A stretch of 54,751 nucleotides of DNA, from positions 1-54,751 of the forward strand of contig QFQX01000029.1 of NCBI GenBank assembly GCA_003248775.1, given 5' to 3'. This document shows positions 33,039-42,692 of the stretch, piece by piece. Each line of letters starts with the position of its first letter. Positions within the stretch are counted from its first letter, which is position 1. Position numbers and translations under genes: made by a program. Below the pieces are notes generated by a model. It made no database searches. It was given only the letters and a program-made list of their open reading frames with translations, and was not told where the DNA came from. Source of the stretch: Shinella sp. (GTDB taxonomy: Bacteria; Pseudomonadota; Alphaproteobacteria; Rhizobiales; Rhizobiaceae).

Positions 33039-33730
33039 GCACGATCCTCGGTCTTTGTCTTGCGGGGCTTGCTGGTCTTGGCGGCTTTGACAGGCACTGC
33101 ATCATCGACCGCCTTAGCAGCAGCAGGAGGCTTGCGGGGCCGCTTGGCGGAGGCCTCAACTTCTGCAGCAGGTGTCGAAACGGGTTCAACGGACGCCTTC
33201 GGCTTGCGACTGCGGCTTGCGGGCTTGGCGCCCTCAGTACTGACCACATCAGCAGAGGGTGTCGCCACCGCCGCAGGTGCGACGGGAGCGGGGGAAACAG
33301 CCGGTGCCGGCTCGGAAAGCTCGGCCGGGGTACCTGCCAGTGTGGCTGGCGCTTCGGGCAAAATCGGTGTCGCATCAGCCCCGGCCGACTTATCGTCGAC
33401 GGACGGCATCACGCTCTTGTTGTCAGGCTTCGTTGCCTTCTGCAGGTCGGCCTTGATGTCGTTACCCATCTGGCGAAGCGGATTGATCGCGTCGCGCAGC
33501 GAGGTTGCCGGATTGAGCTTGCGGGCCTCATCCACGCTCTGACGAAGATCATCGAGTTCAGCCTCCCGCAGGGCTTCGTCGAACTGCGCACGGAACTCTC
33601 CGGCGGTACGACGAAGTCGCGCGGTCATCTTGCCGAACGCACGGATCATTGGCGGCAAGTCCTTCGGCCCCACCACCACGATCAGGATCACCGCGATGAC
33701 GAGCAACTCGCTCCAACCTACATCCAGCAT
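33035..33730 (-). CDS. tatB: Sec-independent translocase subunit TatB
   Basis: A 231-residue protein. MLDVGWSELLVIAVILIVVVGPKDLP is the N-terminal helix with the Gly-Pro hinge, followed by an amphipathic helix and charged region (MIRAFGKMTARLRRTAGEF). A long Ala/Pro/Lys-rich tail (from about 110) is unusual compared with E. coli but common in rhizobia. The ATG at 33730 is preferred over the TTG one codon earlier. tatA lies upstream and tatC overlaps downstream. Confidence 0.95.
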   Translation of the reverse strand: MLDVGWSELLVIAVILIVVVGPKDLPPMIRAFGKMTARLRRTAGEFRAQFDEALREAELDDLRQSVDEARKLNPATSLRDAINPLRQMGNDIKADLQKATKPDNKSVMPSVDDKSAGADATPILPEAPATLAGTPAELSEPAPAVSPAPVAPAAVATPSADVVSTEGAKPASRSRKPKASVEPVSTPAAEVEASAKRPRKPPAAAKAVDDAVPVKAAKTSKPRKTKTEDRA

Positions 33731-33778
33731 CAAAAGGCTCCCGAAGCCATATCAGAGGCCGCCGAGCGGCCTTACGCG

Positions 33779-33976
33779 TTACTTGGTCTCTTCGACCTTG
33801 TGATCGACAGTCTTGTTCGAAGCCTGGTTGTCAGCCTCGTCGTCGGACATGCCCTTCTTGAAGCTCTTGATGCCCTTGGCAACGTCACCCATCAGTTCAG
33901 GGATCTTGCCACGACCGAACAGCAACAGGACGATGGCCAAAACGATCAGCCAGTGCCACATGCTAAAAGAACCCAT
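33779..33976 (-). CDS. tatA: Sec-independent translocase subunit TatA
   Basis: A 65-residue pore-forming Tat component: MGSFSMWHWLIVLAIVLLLF as the single helix, FGRGKIPELMGDVAKGIKSFKKG as hinge and amphipathic helix, then a charged tail. The ATG at 33976 has AGGAG eight bases before it; a GTG three codons upstream sits too close to the same site. First gene of tatABC. Confidence 0.96.
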   Translation of the reverse strand: MGSFSMWHWLIVLAIVLLLFGRGKIPELMGDVAKGIKSFKKGMSDDEADNQASNKTVDHKVEETK

Positions 33977-34009
33977 TACTGTCACTCCTTGTTTGCGTGT
34001 CCCACCGAT

Positions 34010-35116
34010 TTAAGGTGTTTCAGCACGTTTTTCAAATACGAAAATGTCCTGTGAATTCACTGTAACCGTCACGTCTTTACACCCCCGTGCCAGAATGTCT
34101 GCACGAATGCGTGAACGAACCGGTCGCTCGGTCCCGGGCACGGCCAACTCCAGCAATTCGACCACGCCAAGAAAGCGCCGCGACAGTATTCGCGCCGGTA
34201 TTGCGCCGCCCTCCTCGCGCACCAAAACTCCGGAGAGACGCACCGCAACGGATACCGGACACCCCTCGCGTATTCCCGAGGCCGAGGCCTTTCCGAGTGG
34301 AGTCTCGACCAATCCGCCACGAACGACGCTCGAAAACTCGTTGATCTCCGAGAAGAAAGCGGCGGTGAAAAGATCATTCGGCCGACGATAAAGATCGTCC
34401 GAGGTTCCCACCTGCACAAGGCGGCCGTCCCTCAGCAACGCGATCCGATCAGCCATGCGCATCGCCTCCTCGGCATCATGCGTAACAACGACTGCAGTTG
34501 CCCGCGTCTCGCGTAGGATCGCCAGCGTATCGGCACGGATTGTATCTTTTAATCGGGAATCAAGGCCGGAAAAGGGCTCGTCCATAAGCAGCACGCCGGG
34601 GCGCGGCGCAAGAGCACGGGCAAGCGCCACACGCTGCTGCTCGCCGCCCGAAAGCGCATGAGGATATTTCTCGGCATAATGGGAAAGTCCGACGCGCTCG
34701 AGCGCGATCATCGCTTCCGCGGTCGCCTCCCTGGGCGGCAACGCCGTCAACCCGAAGCGGACATTGTCCAGCACATTCATATGCGGAAACAGCGCGAAAT
34801 CCTGAAACATCAGGCCTATACCGCGCTTTTCGGGAGGAACGAAACCGGAGGGACCGGCAACTTCCCGCTCGTTCATCAGCAAGCGCCCGGAAGACTGAAC
34901 CTCTATCCCCGCGGCAATCCTCAGAAGCGTGGTCTTTCCCGATCCCGAGGGGCCGAGCAAGCAGAGAACCTCGCCGGCCTTCGCAGTCAGGGAAACACCG
35001 CGGATGGTCTCCTTGCCATGATAGCCATGGCGAATATCCTGAAAACTGAGACTGGCGGCGAAGGTCACCCCTGCCGTACGTCTCGCCTCTGTGCCATCGA
35101 CCGCGACCGAATTCAT
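34010..35116 (-). CDS. ABC transporter ATP-binding protein, Fe(III)/FbpC-like, without adjacent partners
   Basis: A 368-residue ABC ATPase from the ATG at 35116; a GTG 15 codons upstream is also open. Walker A GPSGSGKTT, Q-loop MFQDFALFPHMN, signature LSGGEQQRVALARAL, Walker B VLLMDEPFSGLD and switch VVTHDAEEAMRMADR are intact, so it should hydrolyse ATP. The C-terminal 110 residues form a TOBE-like regulatory region (PVSVAVRLSGVLV). Similarity is to iron(III)/spermidine-type importers. No permease or binding protein is adjacent: tatA lies on one side and scpB on the other. Its transporter partners must be elsewhere or absent. Confidence 0.88.
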   Translation of the reverse strand: MNSVAVDGTEARRTAGVTFAASLSFQDIRHGYHGKETIRGVSLTAKAGEVLCLLGPSGSGKTTLLRIAAGIEVQSSGRLLMNEREVAGPSGFVPPEKRGIGLMFQDFALFPHMNVLDNVRFGLTALPPREATAEAMIALERVGLSHYAEKYPHALSGGEQQRVALARALAPRPGVLLMDEPFSGLDSRLKDTIRADTLAILRETRATAVVVTHDAEEAMRMADRIALLRDGRLVQVGTSDDLYRRPNDLFTAAFFSEINEFSSVVRGGLVETPLGKASASGIREGCPVSVAVRLSGVLVREEGGAIPARILSRRFLGVVELLELAVPGTERPVRSRIRADILARGCKDVTVTVNSQDIFVFEKRAETP

Positions 35117-35215
35117 GCCATCATCCGCTGGGCCGCTGCGGATGCACAGCATGTCGGCCACGAGCCGTCACCGCGCATTTCCAAAGCAAGCCCCGTCAAC
35201 CAACAAAACATGATG

Positions 35216-35953
35216 CTATTCGTCCGCTTCACCGCCCGGTGTCAAGAGACCGAGTTCTTCAAGATCGAGTTGGGTGATGGGATCCTCGTCCTCCGCGAGG
35301 TCGTCATTGCCGATCGGCAGCGGCACGGAGATGTTGGGCGGAATGCGACCGGAGAGCAGTCCTGCCCCCTTGAGTTCTTCAAGACCGGGCAGGTCACGCA
35401 GTTCCTCAAGGCCGAAATGGTCGAGAAAATCCCGCGTCGTACCGAGCGTTACGGGTCGGCCCGGCGTGCGACGGCGACCACGAAAACGCACCCAGCCCGC
35501 CTCCATCAAGACATCCAGCGTGCCCCTGGATGTCTGGACACCGCGAATATCCTCGATTTCGGCGCGAGTGACCGGCTGGTGATAAGCGATGATCGCCAGC
35601 ACTTCCAAGGCAGCGCGGGACAGCTTCTTCGCCTCCGAGTCGTCCTTGCGGATGGCAAAGGAAAGATCGGCAGCGGTGCGGAAAGCCCAGTGGTCATCGA
35701 CCTGCAGCAGGTTGACCCCGCGTCCGGCATAGTCATCCTTGAGGCGCAGCATGATGGCATGGACATCGGTACCGCGCGGCAGGCGGTCGCCGATGAAGTT
35801 TTCCGATACAGGCTCAGCAGAGGCAAAAACCAGCGCCTCGGCGATCCGCATGGCCTCGTTTTCCAGGCGCAGGCTCTCGTCGCTCGGCAGGGCCGGCGCA
35901 TCCGAAGCCTCGTCTTCATCCAAGAAGAGATCCTGATCCTGCGGCTCCCCCAT
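35216..35953 (-). CDS. scpB: segregation and condensation protein ScpB
   Basis: The winged-helix kleisin-associated subunit of the SMC-ScpAB condensin. The 245-residue protein has MRIAEALVFASAEPVS, LSRAALEVLAIIAYHQPVTRAEI and VLMEAGWVRFRGRRRTPGRP, all typical of ScpB. A long acidic N-terminus and C-terminus flank the core. The ATG at 35953 or the GTG just before it is the start. It follows scpA within about ten bases. Confidence 0.95.
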   Translation of the reverse strand: MGEPQDQDLFLDEDEASDAPALPSDESLRLENEAMRIAEALVFASAEPVSENFIGDRLPRGTDVHAIMLRLKDDYAGRGVNLLQVDDHWAFRTAADLSFAIRKDDSEAKKLSRAALEVLAIIAYHQPVTRAEIEDIRGVQTSRGTLDVLMEAGWVRFRGRRRTPGRPVTLGTTRDFLDHFGLEELRDLPGLEELKGAGLLSGRIPPNISVPLPIGNDDLAEDEDPITQLDLEELGLLTPGGEADE

Positions 35954-35961
35954 CACGCGCT

Positions 35962-36831
35962 CTATTCCACCGACGAGAGGTCGGTAGCGCGCGGACCGCC
36001 GCGCATGTAGATCGGCTGGAAAGCGCCTTCCTGACGGATCTCCAGCCTGCCCTCGCGCACAAGTTCGAGCGAGGCAGCGAAGGCGCTGGCAATCGCGGTC
36101 ACCCTCTCCTCTTCCGAGGCGAGGTAACGCAGCAGGTATTGCTCGAGCGTCGTCCAGTCGCCGATTTCACCGATCATGCGCGTCAGAATGGCGCGGGCAT
36201 CAGACAGGGCCCACACCTTGCGTCGCTCGATCGTCACCTGAGTGATTGCCTGTCGTTGACGAAGTGCCGCATAGGCAGTCAGCAGATCGTAAAGCGTTGC
36301 CTCATATGAATTCTCGACGCGGGTCGGTACATGTTCCGGCGCGCCGCGTGCGTAAACGTCGCGGCCAAGGCGATTACGATTGATGAGCCTGGTCGCGGCC
36401 TCGCGCATCGCTTCGAGACGTTTCAGGCGGAAGGCGAGTGTTGCCGCCATTTCCTCGCCCGAGGGACCCTCATCCTTGGCCTGCTGCGGAATGAGCATCC
36501 GCGACTTCAGATAAGCAAGCCAGGCCGCCATGACGAGATAATCGGCGGCAAGCTCGATACGGATGCGCCGGGCGCTATCGATAAACTGCAGATACTGCTC
36601 GGCCAGTGCCAGCACCGAGATGCGAGCGAGGTCGACCTTCTGGTTGCGTGCGAGAAACAGAAGAAGGTCGAGCGGACCTTCGAAGCCCGCAACATCGATC
36701 ACCAGAGCCGGTTCACCCGTCAGCCGCTCGGCGGAGGTCTCCTGCCACAACGGGTCCATCGGCGTGGCTGGGCCAGCGCCGGCTGCAGAATTGCGCGCCG
36801 TGGGCGGGGGCGTGGCTCCGGTTCGCGACAT
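35962..36831 (-). CDS. scpA: segregation and condensation protein ScpA
   Basis: The kleisin subunit bridging SMC heads. Of 289 residues, about 45-75 show the ScpA signature (FEGPLDLLLFLARNQKVDLARI), with ALAEQYLQFID and YLVMAAWLAYLKSRMLIP following. The C-terminal winged-helix part includes VREGRLEIRQEGAFQPIYMR. An alternative in-frame start is the Met about 25 residues in (MDPLWQET). The ATG shares its A with the nagZ stop (TGATG), so translation is coupled. Confidence 0.95.
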   Translation of the reverse strand: MSRTGATPPPTARNSAAGAGPATPMDPLWQETSAERLTGEPALVIDVAGFEGPLDLLLFLARNQKVDLARISVLALAEQYLQFIDSARRIRIELAADYLVMAAWLAYLKSRMLIPQQAKDEGPSGEEMAATLAFRLKRLEAMREAATRLINRNRLGRDVYARGAPEHVPTRVENSYEATLYDLLTAYAALRQRQAITQVTIERRKVWALSDARAILTRMIGEIGDWTTLEQYLLRYLASEEERVTAIASAFAASLELVREGRLEIRQEGAFQPIYMRGGPRATDLSSVE

Positions 36832-37859
36832 CAGGCGGTCGCCCTCAAACCATCGAATTCATTGCGGATATCGGCCTCGGCATGGACATCGACATGGCCG
36901 AATGCCTTCTCGACTGCATCGGCACGCGCCCTCGCCTTGCCGGAAAGTACGGGTGCTGCGGCGACAACGGCGCGCATCTCGTCCATCACTCCATTGCAAT
37001 GAAGAACGACATCGCAACCGCCTGTAACGATCGCAGCGGCGCGCTCGGCTATCGTTCCCTTCAGGGCATTCATCGACACGTCATCAGACATCAGCAATCC
37101 ATCGAAACCGATCTCGCCGCGGATGATCCGGTCGATCACCACCTTCGACGTCGATGCCGGATGATCCGGATCGATGGCGGAGTATACCACATGCGCGCTC
37201 ATCGCCATCAATTCGTTGCGCAGCCGATGGAAGGGCGGAAAATCATGCGCCGACAGATCTTCATGGGACGTCGTGACGACCGGCAGTTCATGATGGCTGT
37301 CCGCCATGCCGCGGCCGTGACCGGGCACATGCTTCATTACCGGAAGCACGCCACCGGCCTTCAAGCCCGCAGCCGCTGCCTCACCCATCTCGCCCACCGT
37401 CACCGGATCGGTGCCATAGGCCCGGTCGCCGATGACGTTGCTTGCGCCTTCGACCGGCACGTCGAGCACCGGCAGGCAATCGACGTTGATGCCGAGCTTG
37501 AGGAGATCGAAAGCATGAAGGCGCGACATCAGCCATGCCGCGCGCAGACCGAGCGCCCTGTCGCGCCGATAAAGTTCTCCGAGAACGGCGCCCGATGGAT
37601 AACGGGGCGCGATCGGCTCGCGAATGCGCTGCACGCGTCCACCTTCCTGATCGATCAGGACCGGCGCGTTGCGGCCACCGACGGTGTCACGCATTTCCGC
37701 CACGAGGTCGCGTATCTGCGCCGGTTCCGAGAGATTGCGAGCGAAGACGATGAAGCCCCAGGGCTGCTCGTCGCGATAAAGGGACTTTTCATCCGCAGTC
37801 AGCGAAAGGCCGTTGCAACCGAGGATCATGGCTTTCGCCGGGGCGTATTCTTGGGTCAT
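36831..37859 (-). CDS. nagZ: beta-N-acetylhexosaminidase NagZ
   Basis: A cytoplasmic family 3 glycosidase that removes GlcNAc from muropeptides in cell-wall recycling. The 342-residue protein has the signature VLIDQEGGRVQRI, the KHVPGHGRGMADSHHELP loop holding the catalytic His, and the nucleophile Asp in GLLMSDDVSM. It heads the nagZ-scpA-scpB cluster and is overlapped at its stop by scpA. A terminator upstream isolates it from the SPOR gene. Confidence 0.96.
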   Translation of the reverse strand: MTQEYAPAKAMILGCNGLSLTADEKSLYRDEQPWGFIVFARNLSEPAQIRDLVAEMRDTVGGRNAPVLIDQEGGRVQRIREPIAPRYPSGAVLGELYRRDRALGLRAAWLMSRLHAFDLLKLGINVDCLPVLDVPVEGASNVIGDRAYGTDPVTVGEMGEAAAAGLKAGGVLPVMKHVPGHGRGMADSHHELPVVTTSHEDLSAHDFPPFHRLRNELMAMSAHVVYSAIDPDHPASTSKVVIDRIIRGEIGFDGLLMSDDVSMNALKGTIAERAAAIVTGGCDVVLHCNGVMDEMRAVVAAAPVLSGKARARADAVEKAFGHVDVHAEADIRNEFDGLRATA

Positions 37860-37914
37860 GGTCGAATCATAGAAGGGATGGTTGCAAAGCCGAAGCGCTG
37901 CGGAGCGTCATACA

Positions 37915-37953
37915 CAAAAAAAGAGGCGAAAACCTTGGGTTTCCGCCTCTTTT
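37915..37953 (-). terminator. terminator of the SPOR gene
   Basis: Stem AAAAGAGGCG (37919-37928) with CGCCTCTTTT (37944-37953), an inner imperfect extension, and a run of As on the plus strand (37915-37921) that gives a U-tract on the minus strand. Confidence 0.85.
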
Positions 37954-37975
37954 CCAAACTTCGGAACGGCCGTCC

Positions 37976-40801
37976 TTACCTGGTGACCAGGCAGCTTCCG
38001 CCGGCAGCCTTGTAACGCTCGCAAAGCGACTGGGCGTCGGCCTTGCTGCCGGCCGAGATACGGACGCGGTAGTAAGTACCCTTGCCGGCGATTTCGGCCT
38101 TCTTGATCTCGTAGGCGTGACCACCGACGACACTCGCGAATTTGCCCGAAATGCTCTTGTAGGACTTCTCCGCCTCGGCTTCGGAAGGAAGCGAAGCGAC
38201 CTGGATGAAGTAGCTGCCGGGGGCCGCTGCGGCCGCAGGTTCGGCCGGAGCCGGAGCTGCTGCCGCAGTTTCAGTGGCAACCGGCTTTGCCGGGGCCACA
38301 GGCGCTACCGGAGCAGCGGCGGTTGCCGGTTTGGTCGTCGGGCTTGCGGCGGCCGCAGCAGGCCTTGCGGTCGGAACGGCAGCCGCCGTTTCGGTAACCG
38401 GTGCCACTTCCTTCGCGGTAGCGGGCGTTGCGGCCGGAGCAGCCGTTTCTGTCGGCTGGACGCGTCCCGACGTCGGCGCAGCAAGCGCAGACTTGGGTTC
38501 GGTGGCCGCCGGCTGAACCGGTGCCGGTTCGGCGGAAGTTTCCTGCGCGACGAGAGTGCCATCCGGACGGACGATCATCGTGCGCACCTTGCGCGGCGTG
38601 ATCGTCGTCTGATCGCCATCGGCTTCAGCCTGATTTTCCGTCTGGTTCCCGGACGGCAACAAACGGGGATCCTCGGTCTCGCCGACCGGAGTGCCCATGG
38701 TATCACCGTCGTTTTCGCCTTCCAGCGGAAGTGTTTCCGGGATCAGCGTCTTCTGGACGACATCCACCGGCTCCTCGCTGGAGGAAATCAGGCTCTGCTG
38801 CTTCGGTTCCGCGACGCCTGCACCTGCGACACGGTCGTAGACGGCCTTGTCCTGGTTCGGAACGGACTTGCCGCCCCGATCTTCAGGAACGACTTTGACC
38901 GGCTCCTTGTCGGCGGTAATGACCGGCGGCGTGCCGGACGAGATACCCGGAACACTCGAACCGCTGAACCAGGCATAAAGCCCGCCTGCGCCAAACAGGA
39001 GAACGACCGCAACGGCAGAACCCGTCAATAGAAGGCGGCGTGTCGAGCTGCGTGCGGCGGCGATGCCTTCCTGCGGCTCGAGCGGAATGTTGATGCGACC
39101 AGAGGCGTTATTGCCCCGGTACTCCTCGGGCTTACTCAGGGTGCGGCGGAAATCTTCTTCCAGCGCCCGTTCGAAAGCATCGAAGTCATCGAGCGGTGCC
39201 TGATGCGCGGCAACGGGACCCTTCGCAGGCGCAGCCGCCGCGTTTGCGGCAACCGTTGCAGCTGCAGCAGCGACAGGGGCGGCCGCCTGAACCCGCGAGG
39301 GCGCAGCCGGAGCCGGAGCTGCAGGTTCCTCGAACAGGGAGGCAAGCTCGGTGTCGAGGTCAAGATCGTAGTCGTGGTGGAAGGCTGCCGGTGGCTCCTT
39401 GGCTTCAGGAACCGGAACTTCCGGCACTTCCATCTCAGTGACGAATTCGGGATGCTCTTCCTGTTCGGCAATTTCCGTCGGATCGAAAGGCAGCGGCTCG
39501 TCGCTCATGTCAAACGACGGCTCGACGACTGCGCGTTCCGGCGCACGCGGCTGAGGCGCCGCACGCACCGGCTCGACTGCAAAACTAGGCTCTACCGTCC
39601 GCGCAGGCTGAACGACCGCTTGCGGACGCGTAGCAACCGCGGCGACGGGGACCGGACCTGCAGCACGAGCGGGACGCATATCGGCATCGGCATCGGCATC
39701 GATATCGGAAAGATCGAGCTCTATGTCATCGAGCTGGAGGTCGAATTCAGCATCGGCAAAAGGATCGAACGCCTCTTCCTCGACGGACTGACGGACAGGC
39801 GCGGAAACGACCGGCGCTGCGTCGGGCCGAGGCGCGAACGCCACCGAAGAAACAGGAACCGGAGCAGGTGCCGGTTTCTTTTCCTCGTTTGCCGCAAGAT
39901 CATCGGCGAAGGAGAAGGTGAACGACGGCTCGGCGCGTGCGACCGGCGCGGCCGCAGCCACGGGTGCTGGCTGCGCGATGTGCGACTTTCCTGCGTCGGC
40001 TTCCGCGATCAGGTCATCAAAACCGAAGAAATCGTCGGCCTTGGCTGCCGCTTTCACCGGCTCAGCGACGACAGGTGCGGCGACCTGCTCGGCGGGAGAC
40101 CATTCGAAATTCTCTTCCGGGAGTTCGGCTTCAAGCCCGAAATCATCGAGCGCGAAGTCATCGACCTGAACGCTGGAAGACGCGGCCGGTTGCGGCGGAA
40201 CGACGGCAACGGAGGCGACCGGCTGCTCATGGCTGACTGCCGGCACAGACGGGGCCGTCGAGAAATTGGCAAGAGGAAGACGAAAGCGCGGAGCGGCTTC
40301 AGGCTCCGGAGCAGAAAAAGCTACAGGAGCGGGAGCGACCGCCGGGGCCGGAACGACTACGGGAGCGGCCGGCTGCCAATAGGCCTCTTCTTCCGGCTCT
40401 GAAACCGCAAGCTCGAGCTCATCGGCCAGATCCACATCGAATGATGGCTCTTCGCGATAGCTATCGTAGGCCGGTTCTGGTGCGGAATAGGAAGCAGAGA
40501 CTTCCGGCTCATTATACGTGCTGTCCACGCGGGGAGCCGGCGAGTACGCCGACACCTGATCGACACGCGCCACAGCCGGCTCTACCGGCTGAGGAGCATC
40601 ATAGACCTCGAACTCGCGCAGCAGTTCGTCTTCAAGATTGAAGTGATCTTCGTCGGACGGAGACACGCGCGCTGCCGGGGCGGAAGCCTGCGGCTCCACC
40701 GGCTCGAAGCCGACGATACGCGCAAGCTCAGCCAGCGGATCATCCTCCGCGAAGCTGTCATTGCCATATCGGCTGCTATAGGCTGCTTGCTTTTGTACCA
40801 T
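37976..40801 (-). CDS. large SPOR-domain membrane protein
   Basis: A 941-residue protein. A cytoplasmic region of about 610 residues is acidic and Pro/Ala/Val-rich, with repeated short DD-rich blocks (VDDFALDDFGLEAELPEENF, LDDIELDLSDIDADADADM). One transmembrane helix follows (LLLTGSAVAVVLLFGAGGLYAW). The periplasmic part is Ala/Pro/Thr-rich, and a C-terminal SPOR domain (GSYFIQVASLPSEAEAEKSY to the end) should bind denuded septal glycan. The ATG at 40801 has GGAAG about six bases upstream. It is much longer than E. coli FtsN or DamX. It lies between argS and nagZ. A division or sidewall role is inferred from SPOR. Confidence 0.9.
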   Translation of the reverse strand: MVQKQAAYSSRYGNDSFAEDDPLAELARIVGFEPVEPQASAPAARVSPSDEDHFNLEDELLREFEVYDAPQPVEPAVARVDQVSAYSPAPRVDSTYNEPEVSASYSAPEPAYDSYREEPSFDVDLADELELAVSEPEEEAYWQPAAPVVVPAPAVAPAPVAFSAPEPEAAPRFRLPLANFSTAPSVPAVSHEQPVASVAVVPPQPAASSSVQVDDFALDDFGLEAELPEENFEWSPAEQVAAPVVAEPVKAAAKADDFFGFDDLIAEADAGKSHIAQPAPVAAAAPVARAEPSFTFSFADDLAANEEKKPAPAPVPVSSVAFAPRPDAAPVVSAPVRQSVEEEAFDPFADAEFDLQLDDIELDLSDIDADADADMRPARAAGPVPVAAVATRPQAVVQPARTVEPSFAVEPVRAAPQPRAPERAVVEPSFDMSDEPLPFDPTEIAEQEEHPEFVTEMEVPEVPVPEAKEPPAAFHHDYDLDLDTELASLFEEPAAPAPAAPSRVQAAAPVAAAAATVAANAAAAPAKGPVAAHQAPLDDFDAFERALEEDFRRTLSKPEEYRGNNASGRINIPLEPQEGIAAARSSTRRLLLTGSAVAVVLLFGAGGLYAWFSGSSVPGISSGTPPVITADKEPVKVVPEDRGGKSVPNQDKAVYDRVAGAGVAEPKQQSLISSSEEPVDVVQKTLIPETLPLEGENDGDTMGTPVGETEDPRLLPSGNQTENQAEADGDQTTITPRKVRTMIVRPDGTLVAQETSAEPAPVQPAATEPKSALAAPTSGRVQPTETAAPAATPATAKEVAPVTETAAAVPTARPAAAAASPTTKPATAAAPVAPVAPAKPVATETAAAAPAPAEPAAAAAPGSYFIQVASLPSEAEAEKSYKSISGKFASVVGGHAYEIKKAEIAGKGTYYRVRISAGSKADAQSLCERYKAAGGSCLVTR

Positions 40802-40866
40802 TACAACTTCCACTCACTTACGCGACAAGACGCTTGCCAGTGCAATGTGGGGAAATGGTGACAATA

Positions 40867-42627
40867 CTATCGCATTTCTACCGGAGCTTCAGTGCCAGTT
40901 ATGGACAATCCGGACTTCAGAACAGAGGCGACAGCATGCACCAGCCCAAGCCTGGCGATGCTCAATTGTCGATGTTTATCGTTAACAAAACGTAATTCGG
41001 GCGAATCCTTGCCCTTGTTCCAGTGAGCATGGAACGAACTTGCCAGATCGTAGAGGTAAAAAGCAAGCCTGTGGGGTTCCTGGGAAAGGGCTGCAGCCTC
41101 GATAATCCGGGGATATTCCGCAAGTTTGGCGATGAGCTGCAACTCGGCCGGATCGCTGATCTGACCTTCCACCGCAGACGCGAAATCGAGACCATCAATG
41201 TCCAGATCCGGGAAAGCTTCACGCGCCTGCCGGAAGACCGACATGCAGCGGGCATGCGCATACTGCACGTAGAAAACCGGGTTGTCCTTGGACTGTTCGG
41301 TCACCTTGGCGAAGTCGAAGTCCAGCGGTTCGGAATTCTTGCGGTAGAGCATCATGAAGCGGACCGGGTCGCGACCGACCTCTTCCACCACGTCGCGCAG
41401 GGTGACGAAATCACCCGAACGCTTCGACATCTTCACCGGCTCACCCTCGCGGTAAAGCTTGACGAGTTGGCACAGCAGGACAGTGAGCTTCGATTTGCCT
41501 TCCGAGACGGCGCGATTGACCGCTTCCAGACGCTTGACGTAGCCGCCATGGTCGGCGCCGAGCACATAGATCATCTCGGAATAACCGCGATCGAACTTGT
41601 CCTTGAAGTAGGCAACGTCAGCGGCAAAATACGTGTAGCTGCCGTCCGACTTCATCAGTGGACGGTCGATATCGTCACCCACCTCGGTGGAGCGGAACAG
41701 CGTCTGCTCGCGGTCTTCCCAGTCTTCCGGCAACTGGCCCTTCGGCGGCGGCAGCGTACCGCGGTATACATGGCCCTTGAAGGTCAGGTCGTTGATCGCG
41801 GTGCGAATCTTGGCGGCGCCGTTTGCGTGCAGCGTGCGTTCGGAGAAGAAGATGTCGTGATGGACGTTCAGCGTCGCGAGATCCTCGCGAATCATCGCCA
41901 TCATCGCGTCGATGGCGCGTTCCTTGACGATCGCCATCCAGTCCTCTTCCGGCATCTGGTGCAGCTTCACGCCATATTCCTGGGCGAGCGCCTGACCGAC
42001 CGGCACGAGATAATCGCCGGGATAAAGACCGGACGGAATTTCGCCGATTTCCTCGCCGAGCGCCTCGCGATAACGCAGGAAGACCGACCGCGCCAGCACA
42101 TCGATCTGGGCGCCGGCGTCGTTGATGTAATATTCCTTGTCGACCGCGAAGCCTGCAAAGGCCAGAAGATTGGCCAGCGCATCTCCAACGACAGCGCCGC
42201 GGCAATGGCCGACATGCATCGGACCGGTTGGATTGGCGGATACGTATTCGACATTGACCTTGTGGCCCTTGCCGAGCGACGAGCGGCCGAAATCGATACC
42301 TTCGGTGATCATCGTCGACAGCAGGCGCTGCCAGTAGCCGGTGGACAGGCGGATATTGATGAATCCGGGACCAGCGACAGTCACCTCGGTGATGTCCGCA
42401 TCTTCCTTCAGCTTCTCGCCGATCACTTCGGCCAGCGCGCGCGGATTGGTGCCGATGCCCTTGGCCAGAACCATGGCGGCATTGGTCGCGGCATCGCCGT
42501 GGCTCGAGTCGCGCGGCGGCTCGACAACGATACGACTGAAATCGAGGGTTTCGCGCTTTTCCTTGATGCTGTCGATCTGTTCGAGCGCGTTCTTAATTCT
42601 CGTTTCGAAATCGGCGAAGAGGTTCAT
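40867..42627 (-). CDS. argS: arginyl-tRNA synthetase
   Basis: A class I synthetase of 586 residues. The N-terminal Add-1 tRNA-binding domain (about 1-100) precedes VEYVSANPTGPMHVGHCRGAV, the HIGH-type motif (HVGH). KMSKRSGDFVTL is the KMSKS equivalent, and the all-helical anticodon-binding domain ends with VLKSGLSITGTEAPVEMR. The ATG at 42627 is used; 14 further in-frame codons look non-homologous. It follows dgt by about 65 bases and probably shares its transcript. Confidence 0.97.
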   Translation of the reverse strand: MNLFADFETRIKNALEQIDSIKEKRETLDFSRIVVEPPRDSSHGDAATNAAMVLAKGIGTNPRALAEVIGEKLKEDADITEVTVAGPGFINIRLSTGYWQRLLSTMITEGIDFGRSSLGKGHKVNVEYVSANPTGPMHVGHCRGAVVGDALANLLAFAGFAVDKEYYINDAGAQIDVLARSVFLRYREALGEEIGEIPSGLYPGDYLVPVGQALAQEYGVKLHQMPEEDWMAIVKERAIDAMMAMIREDLATLNVHHDIFFSERTLHANGAAKIRTAINDLTFKGHVYRGTLPPPKGQLPEDWEDREQTLFRSTEVGDDIDRPLMKSDGSYTYFAADVAYFKDKFDRGYSEMIYVLGADHGGYVKRLEAVNRAVSEGKSKLTVLLCQLVKLYREGEPVKMSKRSGDFVTLRDVVEEVGRDPVRFMMLYRKNSEPLDFDFAKVTEQSKDNPVFYVQYAHARCMSVFRQAREAFPDLDIDGLDFASAVEGQISDPAELQLIAKLAEYPRIIEAAALSQEPHRLAFYLYDLASSFHAHWNKGKDSPELRFVNDKHRQLSIARLGLVHAVASVLKSGLSITGTEAPVEMR

Positions 42628-42692
42628 GACGTTTACCTGACGCAGGCGCTCTACCGGGAGGCCTGGCAAATTGAAAGAAATCGAGGGGGTGC

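Noticed and set aside
39203..40402. A 399-codon plus-strand frame opposite the SPOR gene
   Set aside because: Arg/Gly/Cys-rich shadow of the low-complexity Pro/Ala/Asp coding region.
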